A stretch of 64,000 nt of DNA from Bursaphelenchus xylophilus. Taxonomy: Eukaryota > Nematoda > Chromadorea > Rhabditida > Aphelenchoididae. Positions 10,385 through 24,500 of the stretch are shown here, in pieces. The notes beneath the pieces were generated by a model that did not search any database, was not told where the DNA came from, and saw only the letters and a list, made by a program, of their open reading frames with translations. The DNA lies in assembly GCA_904066235.2 (NCBI GenBank), contig CAJFCV020000002.1:4588001-4652000 (forward strand), written 5' to 3'. A program made the translations under genes and the position numbers. Every line of letters starts with the position of its first letter. The stretch's first letter is position 1.

Positions 10385-13300
10385 TGTCAGTTTGGGTTGG
10401 TGAGGTTTGAATTCTAACGCTGTTGATTGACATTTCTCAGGAAATCTTGTTCCAATCGCTCGATGCCCCTGTTTTAATGAGGCTTGGCATAAGCTGAGAT
10501 CAGCGTCTCTTTGAAAACTCAGATTTTATTTAATATATACGTGGCACGTCAAGAAAAAATAAAAGAAAAACGGGCGCCCAATGAAAAAGCCTAGAATTTT
10601 TTTTGGCATTCTGCCCGGTGCAAATCCGTTTTAGTCCAAATGGTTTGCAATATTTAGACATAAAGATTAATAGTAAATCACAAGATATTGATATCAATAG
10701 AAAGCTCGAGAGCTGCTTAAGCTAATAGAACCAAAATATACCCGTAATCGTAGTATTTGACAGTTTTCCATGGCGAAGAATACAACGTCTAAATAAAAGT
10801 TTGTATCGACGATACCGACTCAGAGAGCTCTGGAAGGAGGTATAGGCTCCACGTCAAAAAAATCCTTAAACTGTTCTTCGAGTATCTACACCGGTCCCGT
10901 CCCGCTTGATGGGACAGTTTTTTTGATATTCGGCCTTGAAATTTGCACTATTTTTAGCCTAGCTCGAACCGTGTTCAAAAAATGCGTCACGATGACACCC
11001 ATTCAGAATGTGTCAGTGGTATAAAAGACAGTTGTATACGACTAGTAGTACTCCCTAGAGCTCCCATAAAAAAAATTAAGTTAAACATTGTTGTTATCTG
11101 CAATTTGGATGACAGATTTTATGAATTTTTTTTCGCTGTGAGAACCTTTGCAATGCCCGAAATTTCTTGACGTGCGTGGGCCGGTGAGCTATTCACCAAA
11201 TTCTCTTTGAAAAATCAAAAAAAAAATAATAAGAATTTTGGGTAATTTTTGGGCTAAAAATCCCAGTACTTCCTGAAAAGCGCGAGTTAAAAATTCCTTT
11301 CTTATACAGCAAGTCTTGATTTGTGTCTAGTTCTATAATATCAAAATCTGATCTTCGAATCCCGTGCGCTTTCGCTTTTATCAAAATTTTTATTCTCGGC
11401 AATTTTATATAAAGTAATGCTTTGATCGAATCTGCGAACCTCCAACTGTAAACTGCGTGAGCAATTTCGCTTTTCCTGTTTTCAAATTTGAAGTGACCGT
11501 AAAATTTCAAAAATCGTTTTTTAATCAAAAGGTAATATTTATAAGCAAAAACCGTGAACAGATTTCTGAACAGATCTGTGAATCAATTACGTAATGCATT
11601 ACGCGTAATGAATTGTAAAAAATGTCTCGTCGACTTTTTACTAGCGCTTACTTCCTGCGGGAGATCCGGGTTATTCGGTTACTCGCTATAATATATGTAC
11701 ATCAGAGATCAGAAGGCATGGAGTTCCGGACTTTTTTGTGGTCTGTGCCCTTACTTTTGAACAATGTGGTGATTGCTTTGATGGCAATGACCTTGTAGCC
11801 GTTGGACTTCGATATTTCACGGAATATTTTACAAAAACATTAAAATTTTGGTTCAAGTATTGCTGGCTGCGAGTAGAAACATTAATCAATATCGAAGCAA
11901 AAATTTAGCCTCGAATTCATAAATTGCCGACTACAGAGTGGAGTACGGTCAAAGAGGAAACACTTTTGGCCATACCTCTGTGAACATATTATCGCATGGA
12001 CAGAATGATTTTTTCCAAGGTGTTCTTTGCAACATAAGAAACAAACGTGCTGCCAATCTTTCAACTTTTGTCGCGCAGTGAAAAATATTTAATTTTCTTC
12101 GACCTTCCACCCAAAAAGGTCTGATCACAAACCAGACTTCTTCTGTGAGTTAACTGATGTTTTTTGCTCCACATTCCTGAAGCGTGCTTTGTAAGACGGC
12201 GCAGAATCAGATTGCGCAAAGCGAGATGAAATCAAAAAAATATGATAAAGGTAACCGGGTATATATAAATTTACTTTTTGACATAATGACCTGCATATTT
12301 GGGTTTCTTCGGCTTTTTACTGTAACAATATTCTTCCTTTTCCAACCGGATCCTTTCAAAGGCATCACTGAATGTATTTTTCCCAATAATTTGTCTGTTC
12401 CATCATTCTAGGCAGGATTTTCAGGCATATTGTATACGTTACACTCTCTTAAATTGCTGTTTGGATCTACTTCCAATACTGCTATTAGATTCGTATACAG
12501 CTTGGTAGTCGGTGTTTAATCGTCTACATATTACAATAAATTTTGTTATGTAAGCATTATGAGTCGGTATTATTGTTTTTAAGACGATGAAATCATTTTG
12601 ATTTTATCGCTGATTTTACTGCGTTTGGGCGGGTGCAATGTCTGGCTGTGAATGTGGTTTATTACAGGTATTGACAGCTTTTTTTTGTACCGCAAATGTC
12701 ATAAGATTGACCTGGGTGGCGAAGGTCGAATGTGATTACATTTTGTGGAATTTTTCATTAAAAATTTGGCGCTTTGAAGGTAATCCATTACCCCAGTGTT
12801 TTCCCAAACCTTGATCGAGTCAGGAGGTAAATTATTTATTCAAAATTTTAACTCACGCTTTTCAAACATTTGAATTTTCAACAAGTTGTGAATGAGAGAG
12901 ATTAAGAAAAATGACGAGAGTCGGTTAGAGAAAGAATTTTTTCATAATGCCTTTCCGAATTTTGCGTTTATTCTAATTTTTTGTCGAGCTTTCGTTGATA
13001 GTTGAAAATTAAGACATCAAGTTTTTTTTTTCTCACATGCATTTTACTGTATCCAGCCAAAAATAATTTCTGGACTTTCACCGTTCATTGAACAGCCTTC
13101 AACTTAATTCCAAAAGTCTTCAATTGTAGTTGTTATTCCCTTATTTGTCACACTTGTCATGAGTTTGCTCTCAACCGAATCGGTGATCTCATCAGCCAGT
13201 ATCTACAGTAGTAAATACTCGATTTATTGATCGTTTGTCGAATAGATGTGGGCAGATTTGTTGGGAATATTACACCTTTCCGTCTTTGTCTCCAGAACTG

Positions 13301-13935
13301 GAATGGTCTGTTACACCTTTGTTTTTTTGTTCGACGCGCTTCAGGAAAGTGATGTTTTCTTCGGGAATTTTTATTTTTCAACTTGTTAAATACTTTCTCA
13401 GTCCTTCGTGGTCACAAACTTTCTTTTTTGAACCAAAAATTACTGGGAAGATTCTGCCCTTTGAATGGGGTTTCAATATTGTAATATTGTAAGGTGGGGT
13501 TTATTTTGTGAATAGTCTGTGGTAATTAAAAGGATGTGTAACAATTCTCTTAATGAATCTGGATTCCAGTGAAAGGTCTAGCCGGTTCCATCAGTCTCCG
13601 TATGCTAAATTTTGATATTTACAGAAATTTCGAAGGTTTTTCGAAAAATAGTTTTGGCACATATTATTCGTTAAAAATTTCTTGAAAAACCCTTAATGTT
13701 TAAACCGTTCTCCCATCCCAGCCATGGGTTTTAAAACTCTCCTCGTGATCTTTATTAATTTATATTTGTGTCCGTATCACTGTTGACATGTCTTGATTTT
13801 TTTATTTTTGTTTTAAGTTTGAGTTGATGCCTTTACACTGACCTATTATCAGTTTTCATCTTTTTACCGCGGTTTCAAGCTACTGTAATTTCTTATTCCT
13901 TCTTATTTCTAAATACAAATTTTTGCTCTCCAGAC
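10385..13935. other. Long intergenic region upstream of the PTR gene
   Basis: No gene is supported. Short frames on both strands (for example 11193-11528 and 11686-12064, minus) have low coding character and end in scattered stops. A cysteine-rich stretch near 11,900-12,060 on the minus strand matches no domain I know. The last kilobase should contain the PTR promoter and 5' UTR. Confidence 0.4.
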
Positions 13936-16900
13936 ATGGATAAACCATATAAGCCGGATGGGTCATCGCTGAGTAGCGGCAGTGATAACAGTGTGATCAG
14001 CGCCGACTCCCCCACGGGCGCCCCAGTTCTCCGGTTTATGCACAAAGCCTATGGGGCTCTTGGAGCATTCATCGCTCGGCATGCCGTGGCCACGATTGTC
14101 ATCACAACAATTATGACAATAGTTTTTGGACTTGTCACTTTGAACACAAAGTGCGTAATCTTCGATTTCTAGGAAACTTTTTGCTCACTAAATATCTAAA
14201 AACATCATTTTACTGTAAAAGTTAATTGTTTACAGGAAGGAGAGCGATCTTCTTGCATATGCTCCGAATGGCGCCCGAAGTCGAGAAGAATACAATATCT
14301 ATCAAGAGTTCTTCGATAATCATGGCCAAGGCATCACAATGTTCATCTTGATCACGCCCAAGGATAATGGGACAATGATTAGAAATGAGTATTTAAATGC
14401 GAGTGTTCAAGTGTTGGATACGATTTATGGAAAGTTCAAAATGCCCTCAAAGGATGGGAAGAAGCTCGAGACGTTTCCGGAATTTTGCATGGGATTCTGT
14501 CAGCTGAACGAACCGGTTCGACAGTTTTATGTGAGTTTTCGGGCATAATTTGCAAGAATGGGCCAGATGAGATCCCTTGTGTTCTGTGGTGCTGTAACTG
14601 CAAGAATGGGTGAATATTACTGCGGTAGCTGATTATGACGGAAATTCTCGTAGATTTGTGTTTATTCCATAAAAGTAACCGGCTTGATAAAACTATAGAA
14701 ACGACTTCAAAGTGTAGAGAATACATAGTAAATGTTTACCGAACCTTGCAAAGAGGTTGTTGCTCACTCATTGGGAAATATTTATTAGCTGTAGTTTACT
14801 GATCTCTATTTGTCATCAGTTCAGAAATCAAAAAATGTATTTTTGTCAGCATGACAAGCTACGGTTCTTTTTAAAAAACGTACATCTTCGTTTCTCAAAA
14901 GGCCAAACCGTATTTTACAATAACACAGAGTGCTTTTAAAAGCCAGTAAATTAAATATATACTTTGCTTTTCAGAATGGCTTCCAAATTCAAAACGCCCT
15001 TCAGTCCAAGAACCAAGTGCTAAATCCGCGAGTAAATCTGAGCTATCCAATAACATCTATGTTCAACCGCAAATTCACAATACAAGCCAACTTCTTTGGA
15101 GTTGAAACCTTCGATTTGGAGCACATGGAGATGTTTTATGAAAAGAAACAGCCTCTAATATCCAATTTGAAGAACGTTTCTTTGATCGTTTTACAAGTCA
15201 GAGCTGAGAGAAAAGCCTGGTGGAGCGATGAAGATATTGTGAGATATGAAACGGATATCCCGAAGTTTTTCAAACAGTAAGTTGACACATTCAATGCAGT
15301 ATAAAATTGTAAAATACTCAAAATTAAATCCTAACTTTAGAGAGTTCAACTCCTCATTAATTAAAGTCCTTGCAATGTCCCCAAGTTATGTTGGAAAGGA
15401 AGTTGAGCGCGCTGGAATGAGTCTACAGCCGTTAATCGCTGTTGGATTCTTGATCATGACGTCATTTACCGTAGTAACAACGATTATGTCATCACTTTTT
15501 GTCCAACAATACAACTGGCATAAAATTACGCTGGCTGTTACGGCCTGTGTGGTGCCACTGATGTCTGTATCCACAGCTTTCGGAATGCTCTTTTCGATCG
15601 GTGTTAGATTCGGGCCGATCCTAGCTGTCACTCCGTTGTTGATTCTGGCTATTGGTAAGTTGTCTGCAGTTGTCGCAAGGAGTGATCTATGCAGCCAAGT
15701 TTTTTCTTTCTTTATGAAGCCAGAATTTTGATAGTTTTTGTAGGCACTGGCCATAAAATTTCATAAAATTCTCATCAAAATCTGTGCGTTGCTGCTTTGA
15801 AATTTCCCCTTTAAACCAATCGTAAATTCTTCAGGTGTTGACGACTCCTTCTTGATGCTGCATGCTTGGCAACGAGTTGTAACTCGAGTCCGCGAAAAGA
15901 CCAGTGTTGCCAACGACTCCATCGAAAAGAGAATTAGCATGGTATGTTCCTATAGCAAGTAATTCCATAAAGAATTCGTAACATTCTTCTATACCGTTCC
16001 CGAATCTGTTTATTATATTATACATATTTTAGGTAGTGGCCGAGACCGGCGCTTCGATCACTTTGAGTGCGGTCACCAACATTTTTGCCTTTACCGTGGG
16101 AGCATTAACTTCTCCACCGGAGATTCAGCTGTTCTCCATTGTAAATGCCTTTGCTCTTTTCGTTGATACCGCTTATTCCTTTACATTATACGCCGCAATC
16201 ATGGCAGTTTGTGGGAAAATGGAGATGAGAGAAGAGAACGATAATTACAGCAGACCGTCAAAGTTTCAGGAAAAGGTTAAGAAGATATTCTACACCGTCA
16301 TCGACTGGTACATCAATATTCTCGGAAAGATTTGGATTATTGTTCCAGTATTGACGCTCCTGATTGGCTATTGGGGAATTAGTGCCTATGTGAGTTGAAT
16401 CTTTTGTAAGGGATTGGCCTAATGCAGGCATTATTCGAAAGAAATTCGACCCTCGCGCATCGCTTTGCGCACAACTTTTCTATTTTTGGATTTCCTGTCA
16501 ATCGATTTCAGGGTGCCCTAAACATGGGAATTGATCTCAGCTCGGAGAAATTCTTCCTCAAAGACTCGGATCTCCTCGAAGTAAGTGTAAAATACGCTTT
16601 GTAGTTTTATGATAGATAGTATATAAATACATAAAACATTATCTTTCAGGCGGACAAACTGAAGCAAAAGTTTGTGATTCCCCATTTTACTGCTCCGGCG
16701 ATTTTCGTAAACAACCCCGGAAATCTGAGCGATATAAACCGGGTAAATCGCCTGGAAAGTTTGGTCAAACACATTGAGTCAATGCCTGAGGCGATTGGCG
16801 AAGATTCCACAAAGTTCTTCTTGAGAGATTACGCGGATTATGTGGCGGCCTTTAGTGATCCTGATTTCTTTGAGGAATCTCATGGGGATCTGGCCAAGGA

Positions 16901-18222
16901 TGAGGAAAACAACTGGAAATTTGATGCTGATTTATTGGAGAATTTCTTGGCATGGCCTGAATATTCGTATTGGGGAGGTTTTATGAAGAGGAATACGAAT
17001 ACGACGTAAGAGCGGATTATTTTAGAAATTTTGGCATGCCTTAACTTTTCAAGCCAAAACTTTGCTATGTATAAGCCAAGTACTAAGTTCTGAAAATTGT
17101 GGCTCGTATTTGGATAGCACAATCGATATATTCAAACGTATTTAAAAAAAAACTCCACTCCAAAATATTACAATTGGAAGTGTAAAACTACGCCTTTTTT
17201 CAGAGACGATCAGCTGATTTCCAAGTTCTTTTTGACCACCGGATTTCACGGTGAGCGCCTGAAGCATTGGTCGCAACGCCACTCGTTATTGGACGACTGG
17301 AGAAAGAGTGTGGATGCTTTCCCGTAAGTCACCATTCTCTTACACGGCACCTTCCACATTTGGTCATACGTTCATTCAAATAAACCAACATTTTAGTGAA
17401 TTCAACGTTTCCATTTTCTACGACGACGCCCTTTTCCTCGACCTGGTCGAGGTGCTCCCATCATGCACTTGGCAAAGTGTTGTGGCCACATTAATTTGCA
17501 TGGCGTTCGTTTGTTTTGTATTTTTCGTTGACTCATTTACCGTGTCGATGGCCACAATGGCGATCTTTTCGATTTGTTTGGGAGAGATTGGATTCCTGCA
17601 TTTCTATGGTATAACTTTGGATCCAATTCTAATGGCGGCGCTTATAATGTCCATAGGGTTTTCGGTGGATATCCCGTGCCATATTTGTCATCATTATTAT
17701 AAAACAAGTGAGTTGTAGTGTCATTCAAAGATAGAATCAGCTCTTTTTATAACATTTACAAAAGAAATTTTATTCTTAATATAAGGAGTTTGTTGCCTGG
17801 AGGTTATTTGGCCAAAACTGACACTTGGGACTTCTGAAATGATTTGTTATAGATAGGCCTTGTTGTAGAGGTGTTTATCGTGCCTAGGGGAGGCTGTATT
17901 TTTCTCAAATTCATATCCCTTCTCTTGCAACGCAAAACCAAAGTTTTCAGAGTTCGAAGAGCAGATCTACGACAATGAGAAGACCGTGGTTTACAACCGT
18001 CTGAAGCACACCTTAAGTGCCGTCGGATTCCCCGTGATGCAAGCCGGAATCTCCACAAATCTCTGTGTTTTATGCTTCCTGGCTGTTCCAATTTACATGG
18101 GCGAAGTCTTCGTTCTCTGCATGTTACTCTGTATTACCCTGGGCATTCTGCACGGCCTTTTAATCCTACCGGTCATCTTCCATCTACAGGCGAAGATTAA
18201 TGTGTGGAGAGGGAAAAAGTAG
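13936..18222 (+). CDS. Patched-related (PTR) sterol-sensing-domain protein, 11 exons
   Basis: Exons 13936..14150, 14236..14530, 14975..15276, 15341..15654, 15835..15941, 16033..16389, 16512..16580, 16650..17005, 17204..17323, 17397..17707 and 17951..18222 join in phase to 905 residues, the usual PTR length. Layout: cytoplasmic Ser-rich start, TM1 near 50-68, first extracellular loop, sterol-sensing domain (about 290-480) ending in the AIGVDDSFLMLHAW motif near 375, second extracellular loop, and TM block 8-12 with GFSVDIPCHICHHY near 800. These are the two GxxxD-type RND permease motifs. Nematode PTR proteins are plasma-membrane or vesicle proteins linked to cuticle, molting and lipid/sterol handling, and are related to Patched and Dispatched. 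Both motif aspartates are present, so it looks functional. The ATG is the first in exon 1, and every splice site is canonical GT-AG. Confidence 0.93.
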
Positions 18223-20308
18223 ACGGATAGTGGATGTTGTATATTCTGATTACACATTTTTTGTTAACGAATAATTTTATTTATTAGATTTTACAGTCAC
18301 TACAAGCTATATTGATCTCTGGTTATTGTTTGGAAAATAATATGTATATAATTATTATTTATAAAAAAATATCGTCGTATTGTAATAATCTTATCTAAAC
18401 GAGTAAACAAATAGACCCGGTCGAAGAAAGTGAAAATTACATTCAAAACAAAAAAATTATTTTTTTACGGTGGAACACTGTATGTATCTCAGGGGACCCA
18501 ATAATTCGTCTTGCTATAATATATAGGGATTTCGCTATATAGAGACTCCCTATGTATATATATAAACTATAGATTCTTGGGCAAATTCTTCGTCGACTTA
18601 AATTTTTACTTTGTTTTTGATGACATTTCTGCTATTTATAACATTTTCCCCATTACCCCGTCAAAAATAATATACCCATTAATTACAGGTGTTTGCCGCC
18701 TTTTCTTCAACCCCTCTTGCGAAATGCATTATAAAGTCGTAGTCCCGGTTGTCCCGGTAACTCGGGGCAACCCTCAGGATTCTTTCGTAAAATCTGGTTT
18801 TTGGAGGGAATCGTGGCGTTTTCCCCCCGTCCCTCAACCCTCGTCAATCTCAATGTTAATATGAATGCGGTTTTTTGTTGGTGTTGTCAAGCCAAACGAA
18901 GGAATTTATTTCGGATTTTGGGACATTTTTTTCGGGGTTTTGATTGTTTTATTTGGACGGAATTGGGTGCGTGTGGGCTTGGGAGATTTTGGGAATAAAA
19001 AATGTTGGCTTTCTTGATGATTTTTACCCTGTTGCAAAAAAAGATCGTTGTATATCTCGAAGGATTGAAGCAAAATATTTCAAGAATTGACATGTGATCT
19101 ATGTAAGTTACGCATGCAAAATTCAAGCATACCTGACAATGAGGGCAAAAAATGCCTAATTTTCCGAATTTTTGATGACAGTTATTTGGACTTCTTCAAA
19201 AAATTTAAAAAATGCGCCACTGACCTCTCAAAGAAACATTTTTTTTGTTTTTCCGAACTCTTGTTTATTTCAAGTACTGCATAACATCACAATTTATTCT
19301 AAATCCTTGTTTTTTCAGTTTTTTCGAACGCTTCAAAAATAAACAAAAAATTAAAATTCCCAAAAATATATTATACTTGAGAGTGGACTCGGAAGCGTTT
19401 TGGAATCAGAGCTGACCAAAAATGGAAAATAAATGTCCGAAATGTTTTCCCCGGAGGGCCTGCGGGCATTCATAAAGCGACCAAAATGGGGGTTTTTCGT
19501 CGCATTTTGAGTCGCCAAATCTTTGGGCCGTCAAAAATGAAACAAGTTTCGCTTTTTTTGGGTCTATTGATTCGATTTGTATCTCACAATTAGAATAAAG
19601 TGGTATTACAATCAAAGATCAAGAATGTGACCTCAACGTGTCAGTTCCTTGTTGAAATCCTCATTAATTTTGCATTCGTTTCTTTTGTTTCAATTCTTTT
19701 CGCGGCCGAACACTTCAATTTGGCAAAACTGTGGGCCTAAAAGGTCATAGTACAGTTTGTACAACCTTGAACTTACTGCAGATTGCTGTTCCTACATTTT
19801 TACAGGCCTTGACATCCGTGGATCTCATCAATCTTTCTTTTTTTTGCTTTGTCTTTTTGTTTCTCTTCACAGCGACAAATCTTTGCCAAATTGTCAATTT
19901 TGATTTATTGTTGAAAGTCTAGGGATTTTACAGAAGGAATTCTTCAAAGTTGTAAAAATTTGATGCATAAATTTAAACTGTTAGCCCATGATTTAAATTA
20001 AGATTTGTAGGACACCTACAAAAAACTGATTTTTTCTAAATTAACCGCTTGCTACTCTTTTGCCCCTCATTTTGCAACAAAAACTTTTGTAAGTCAAATG
20101 ATCGAGTCGAAGGAGTATAAGTCAGGTCTCCTCAAGTTACCTCCTCCTCTTCTTTCTGCAGTCTGAAACAAGTCCTCGGGTTGATGACGAGGTTGGCTAT
20201 TGTTTTCCAATTTTCCGGATCAACTTTTTTATTCGTTTAATTTAATCAAGGTTTTAGAATCTAGCGTCTTTATAAAAGTTACAGTATTTCTCATCATGTT
20301 TCCGTATT
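18223..20308. other. Intergenic region, no gene seen
   Basis: The 3' flank of the PTR gene followed by AT-rich DNA. A short self-complementary TATATAGGG...CCCTATGTATATA segment lies near 18,519-18,565. A reverse-strand polyadenylation signal for the ShKT gene (plus-strand TTTATT at 20228-20233) lies at the right edge. Confidence 0.4.
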
Positions 20309-21503
20309 TTATCCAATAATTCCGCCAAGGCCACCCAGACCTCCCAATCCGCCCTGACCTCCAAGCCCTCCCAATCCTCCTCCATTTGGCACTCCTCCAA
20401 GTCCTCCAGCTCCGGGGATTCCAAGGCCGGGGACGATTCCCCCGCCTCCAATAATTCCGTTCTGCCCGCCGGTACATAAACCACAAGTTAGGGGGCAATA
20501 TCGTTGCAAACATTGAGAATAATAAGAGTAAGGGGAGAGGCACATACTGAGGTACATGTAACAGCCAGGAAGATAGTCCATACAGTCTGAAATGCTCAAA
20601 ATGTTTGGCTTGGGATTTTCGGATTTAAAAAAACTTGAAATTTGACAAGATACTAATACAAAAATTTGTTGGTGGTTCCTTTTTTTTAATTCTAAGAATC
20701 GTAAAAATTTTTTGATTACAAAACAAACTTTTTTTGAGGTTTTTCTATACCCGAGACTCACATGCATTCCCACCGATGCCATAGCCATAACTAGCATAGT
20801 TTCTCGAGTTCAGCAGGTTGCCCAGGTTGAGTAAAACACTTTGCAAGGCTTGGCCAATTCCCAAGATAAGGTTCTGCAGACCTCCCAATAATCCACCAAG
20901 AAGTCCGCCGTTTTGATTGTAATAGTTGGGGTACCCAACCATTCCAACAAATCCTCCGCCGTAACAGTCGTAGCAGTACCCAGAGTAACCTCCGCCGCAG
21001 TAATAGTTGGAACAGCCTGAAACCAAAAGATCGCACCGAGAATTTTGATTTTTTTTTTTTGATTTTGGTAACTCTTAGCGTAAATTTACTACAGAACTTT
21101 CCATGGCCTATATTTTGAGCTTTTCAGAAATTACAAGCATTTTTAGGCCAATGATTTTTTTCATTTTCAATTTGAAAGACACTGCACGAAATTTCATGGA
21201 AATCGAAAAATAAAAAATCTTATTTTTCGATTATCTTTTATTTGTAGTCTTACCCGCCTGTCCTCCACTTCCATACTGCGGGGAATTAAAGTACCCTTCA
21301 TACTGCTGCGGATAGGCATATTGGCCTTGCTGAGCTTGGCAAAATCCACAGGAAGCTTGGCAATTTGTCCGCATATATTGCTGATAGCTAGGATCTTGGC
21401 AATAGCCCGTGTATAAATAACATTGGAACTGCTGGTCTTGGCAAGCACTTGCTAATAACACATTGATAGAGAATAAGGTGAGAAATTGCAGTAGACTCCC
21501 CAT
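20309..21503 (-). CDS. Secreted protein with two ShKT domains and Gly-rich regions
   Basis: Exons 21254..21503, 20762..21016 and 20309..20586 join in phase to 260 residues. Residues 1-20 are a signal peptide. ShKT domain 1 spans 21-55 with the six-cysteine pattern ending NCQASCGFC. A Gln/Tyr/Gly-rich linker with leucine-rich LLGGLLGGL repeats follows. ShKT domain 2 (about 170-206) ends RYCPLTCGLC and has a seventh cysteine. The last 50 residues are nearly pure GLGG-type repeats. ShKT modules are disulfide-rich binding modules widespread in nematode secreted and surface proteins, cuticular or glandular. With the Gly-rich tail, a structural extracellular role is the best guess. No peptidase, peroxidase or other enzyme domain is attached, so it is not a ShKT-tailed astacin or tyrosinase. 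Confidence 0.85.
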
Positions 21504-24500
21504 TTTCGAGAAAAAATCAGGGTATTTTGGATTAAACTTAGGCTAGTTCCAAATGATGGAATCTGTTGCCCAAAAAGAGACAACAAAACTGATTTGAAAC
21601 GTGTTTTCAAATGTTTTACAAGTATTTTTGTATTTTTGATATTCCAGCAATGTTTGTTCAGCTGCGATCCGCCATTGTCTTAATTTTTAGTTTGATTTTT
21701 TTGGTTTCAGTGTCAGAATTTGGCCTCATGACTTTGCAAAAAGAAGACCACGCAATCTGACTTTAAACTTGATCTTACTGTAAGGATTACAAAACAGCGC
21801 AGAAAATTTAACCTTATTTATTACAATCATGCGGATACGACTGGTTACTATGGTGATACATACCAAGTAACCTGATATAGAGCTTTGCACGCAACCTCTA
21901 AAATTGCCTCATTTTGACCGTGAGGCCGTTTTACTTCCGAGCCATTTTAAGGGTCTGTATAGGGGTTCTGACTAGTTAAAGAATTCCCCAAGTAGGCTAC
22001 CTCCTTTGACAATACGATTCCAACTGTAGCTTCCGCCTTTAGAAGCCTCAATATACTCTGCTTGATACATGATCGTTCCTCCAAGTGAACTGCAATTAGA
22101 ATACGCTCATCAATCAGCCCTCAGAGCCCATTGCCCCGGATTCCAAGTTCTTTTCCCTCAATGGGATTGCGTCAAATCAAAAGAAGACATTCATTCTTTT
22201 TTTGGTGTTCGAGTGCCGCATTTCCAAGGTCGGCGGACGGAAATTCGACTGAATTTATTTACAAGAACCGTCGAGAATGCGGGAACTTGAATACTTCAGT
22301 GGTATGGGCGGTTGCTTGAACCGGCGCACTTGAAAATGTTTTCCTGTTTGATATAATCATTGCTCATGAGCTTGTAGGAAATGAAGTGTTCATGATAAAA
22401 AACATTTTAGGGAAGGAGATATTTGGAAGCATTTGGAATGGTTCCTTGGGGCGCCTTTGGCCACAGGATCCTGTCCCCTACCGTATCAAAAGTTGTGAGC
22501 CACCTTTATAGTCAGACCCTATGCTCTCTAGAATAGCTGTTCTCAATTTGTACTCCTGTCCTTGTACTTGCACTTCATCAAAATCTGGTTCATCTCCGTA
22601 CCGATTATCTTTTATAATAGCTCTTCCAAAATATAAATGAAATTTTAGCATGGACTTGATCCAAATTTCAATTTTTTAAAGGGTCCTTTGTCTTTCAGTT
22701 CAATTTTTAATTTCATTGATCTTTTCTTCGTACTCCTCAAAATTCCGATCATCTTCGATACCAGGTAAAACTCTCTTGTATATCCTTTTCCTCTGTAATT
22801 ATCGGTTTCGCAACCCTCGACCTGGAAACGCGAAAATAAAATGTTCTCCCGACGCCTCTTGTAATACATTTACGTGTTTACAGAATACAGTTAATGGTTC
22901 TTGAAGGGGTCGGGAGGAAAAAAGAGGGAGGCTCCCTTGGGCAAACATAATCGCGTTTACAGAAATTATCCCCAAAAATTATCCGATTCACGCAGAGGGG
23001 AATTAAGGAACTCGAGTGGATGGATGGTTACGGGTCAAGCGAGTTCATGGAGACGGGGAAATAAAGTGCATAGGGCGACGGGATCATGGGTGATTATTAG
23101 GGTAAAAATTAAACTCTATATTCTTGCTGAAAAGAGGTAATCGAACGATCATTCTGATAGTTATATCTGTCTGTCGGGAAAAATAGTGTGGATATGTATC
23201 GCCTTGGATTCGTCAGTCATCACATTGCGGCAGTTAGCCTTTGCTAGGAGAGCTTCATCGGACCCAAAACTACCCTTCGTCAGGGTATCACCTTTTCATT
23301 TCTAGAATCCCTAAGCAGATCTCGCAAAATTTTTAGTCAAAGTAATCTAATTTAAACTCTTAAAACACTTCGTTTCATATTACCTACAACAGATCTCAGC
23401 CATTTTTAGTTCTCATCCTTTTGTCGCCCCTTAAAACCTTCGTATCTAGCCTTTACCTTCCACTTTAGTAACAGTTCCAATCTCCCCTCCCACCTATCAA
23501 ATTACTCCCTCAATTAGCACCTCTTCTCCCACTGCTCTTTACCTGAGGTCAAGCTGAGTAATACTCGTCTCTTCTTCGTCTTTTGTTATAACCCACCTCG
23601 TTTTCATAACTTTACTTTTTCCCTCGAGACGTTTTTCATGTTCGAAATTTGAGCGCGGTCCGATCTTGATCCATCTTTTGCGTCGTGCATAAGCCGAAAA
23701 ATGGACAAAACTTTATGCATTCTTTTGGGTTGGGCGTTTGTTTTCAGCTATACCCTGAGGGCTTAAGCAGAAAAATTTTGGGATTTTATTGGAATTCTCT
23801 TCCTATAGATCTTTATGAGATTTTTTAACAAATTTTATGGAAAAATTTGACTTGATGACATATTTTTTGGCAAGTAATTTGTTTTGATTTTATTGTAAAT
23901 TTAAAAAAGTCTTGTTTTGACCCTAAGTTTAAGGTGTTTTAATCCCTATTTTTCGCTGTTTGCCCAAAAGAATCGTGATTTCACTCCTTTTGAATTCCAT
24001 TTTTGATTACAAAATATCTTAATCACTTGTTTCCTCTTTTGTAAAGCCCAATGTGAATCATTTCTTTTCGTTCCGTTATTTCGAACATTCCCTGGAGGTT
24101 TTCTTATTTGTTTAAGATATCATTAATTGAAATTACATGGCCTTCCGGGCTGATTTTTAAATTTATTAAATTCCATAAAAATGGTGATTGGGAACGATTT
24201 TTGGAATAAAAAAAACTTGTCTGTGTTGATACGGTCTAAGTAAGAGACGCTTGTTTTTGCTTATTTCTCATTTTATGAATTTTAATTCTATTTTTTTCAA
24301 GCTGAATCACAAAGATGCGGCCAAAAATCCTTTTTTATCTACCGTCTCCTCTTATTTCTGCATAGTTTATGGCCTAAAAAACTCGTCGAATATCTCGGCT
24401 GTGCTTGCAAATTAGGAGGTACATTTTTCAGCCATTGTTACATGGCCTAGACTGAACATGTAAGCAAAATTTGGAGAAAATCTGAGTGTCACACCTTGAG

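Noticed and set aside
11686..12064. Cysteine-containing minus-strand frames that looked like a zinc-finger remnant
   Set aside because: Cysteine and histidine spacing matches no nuclear-receptor, THAP or C2H2 pattern, and the frames do not join.
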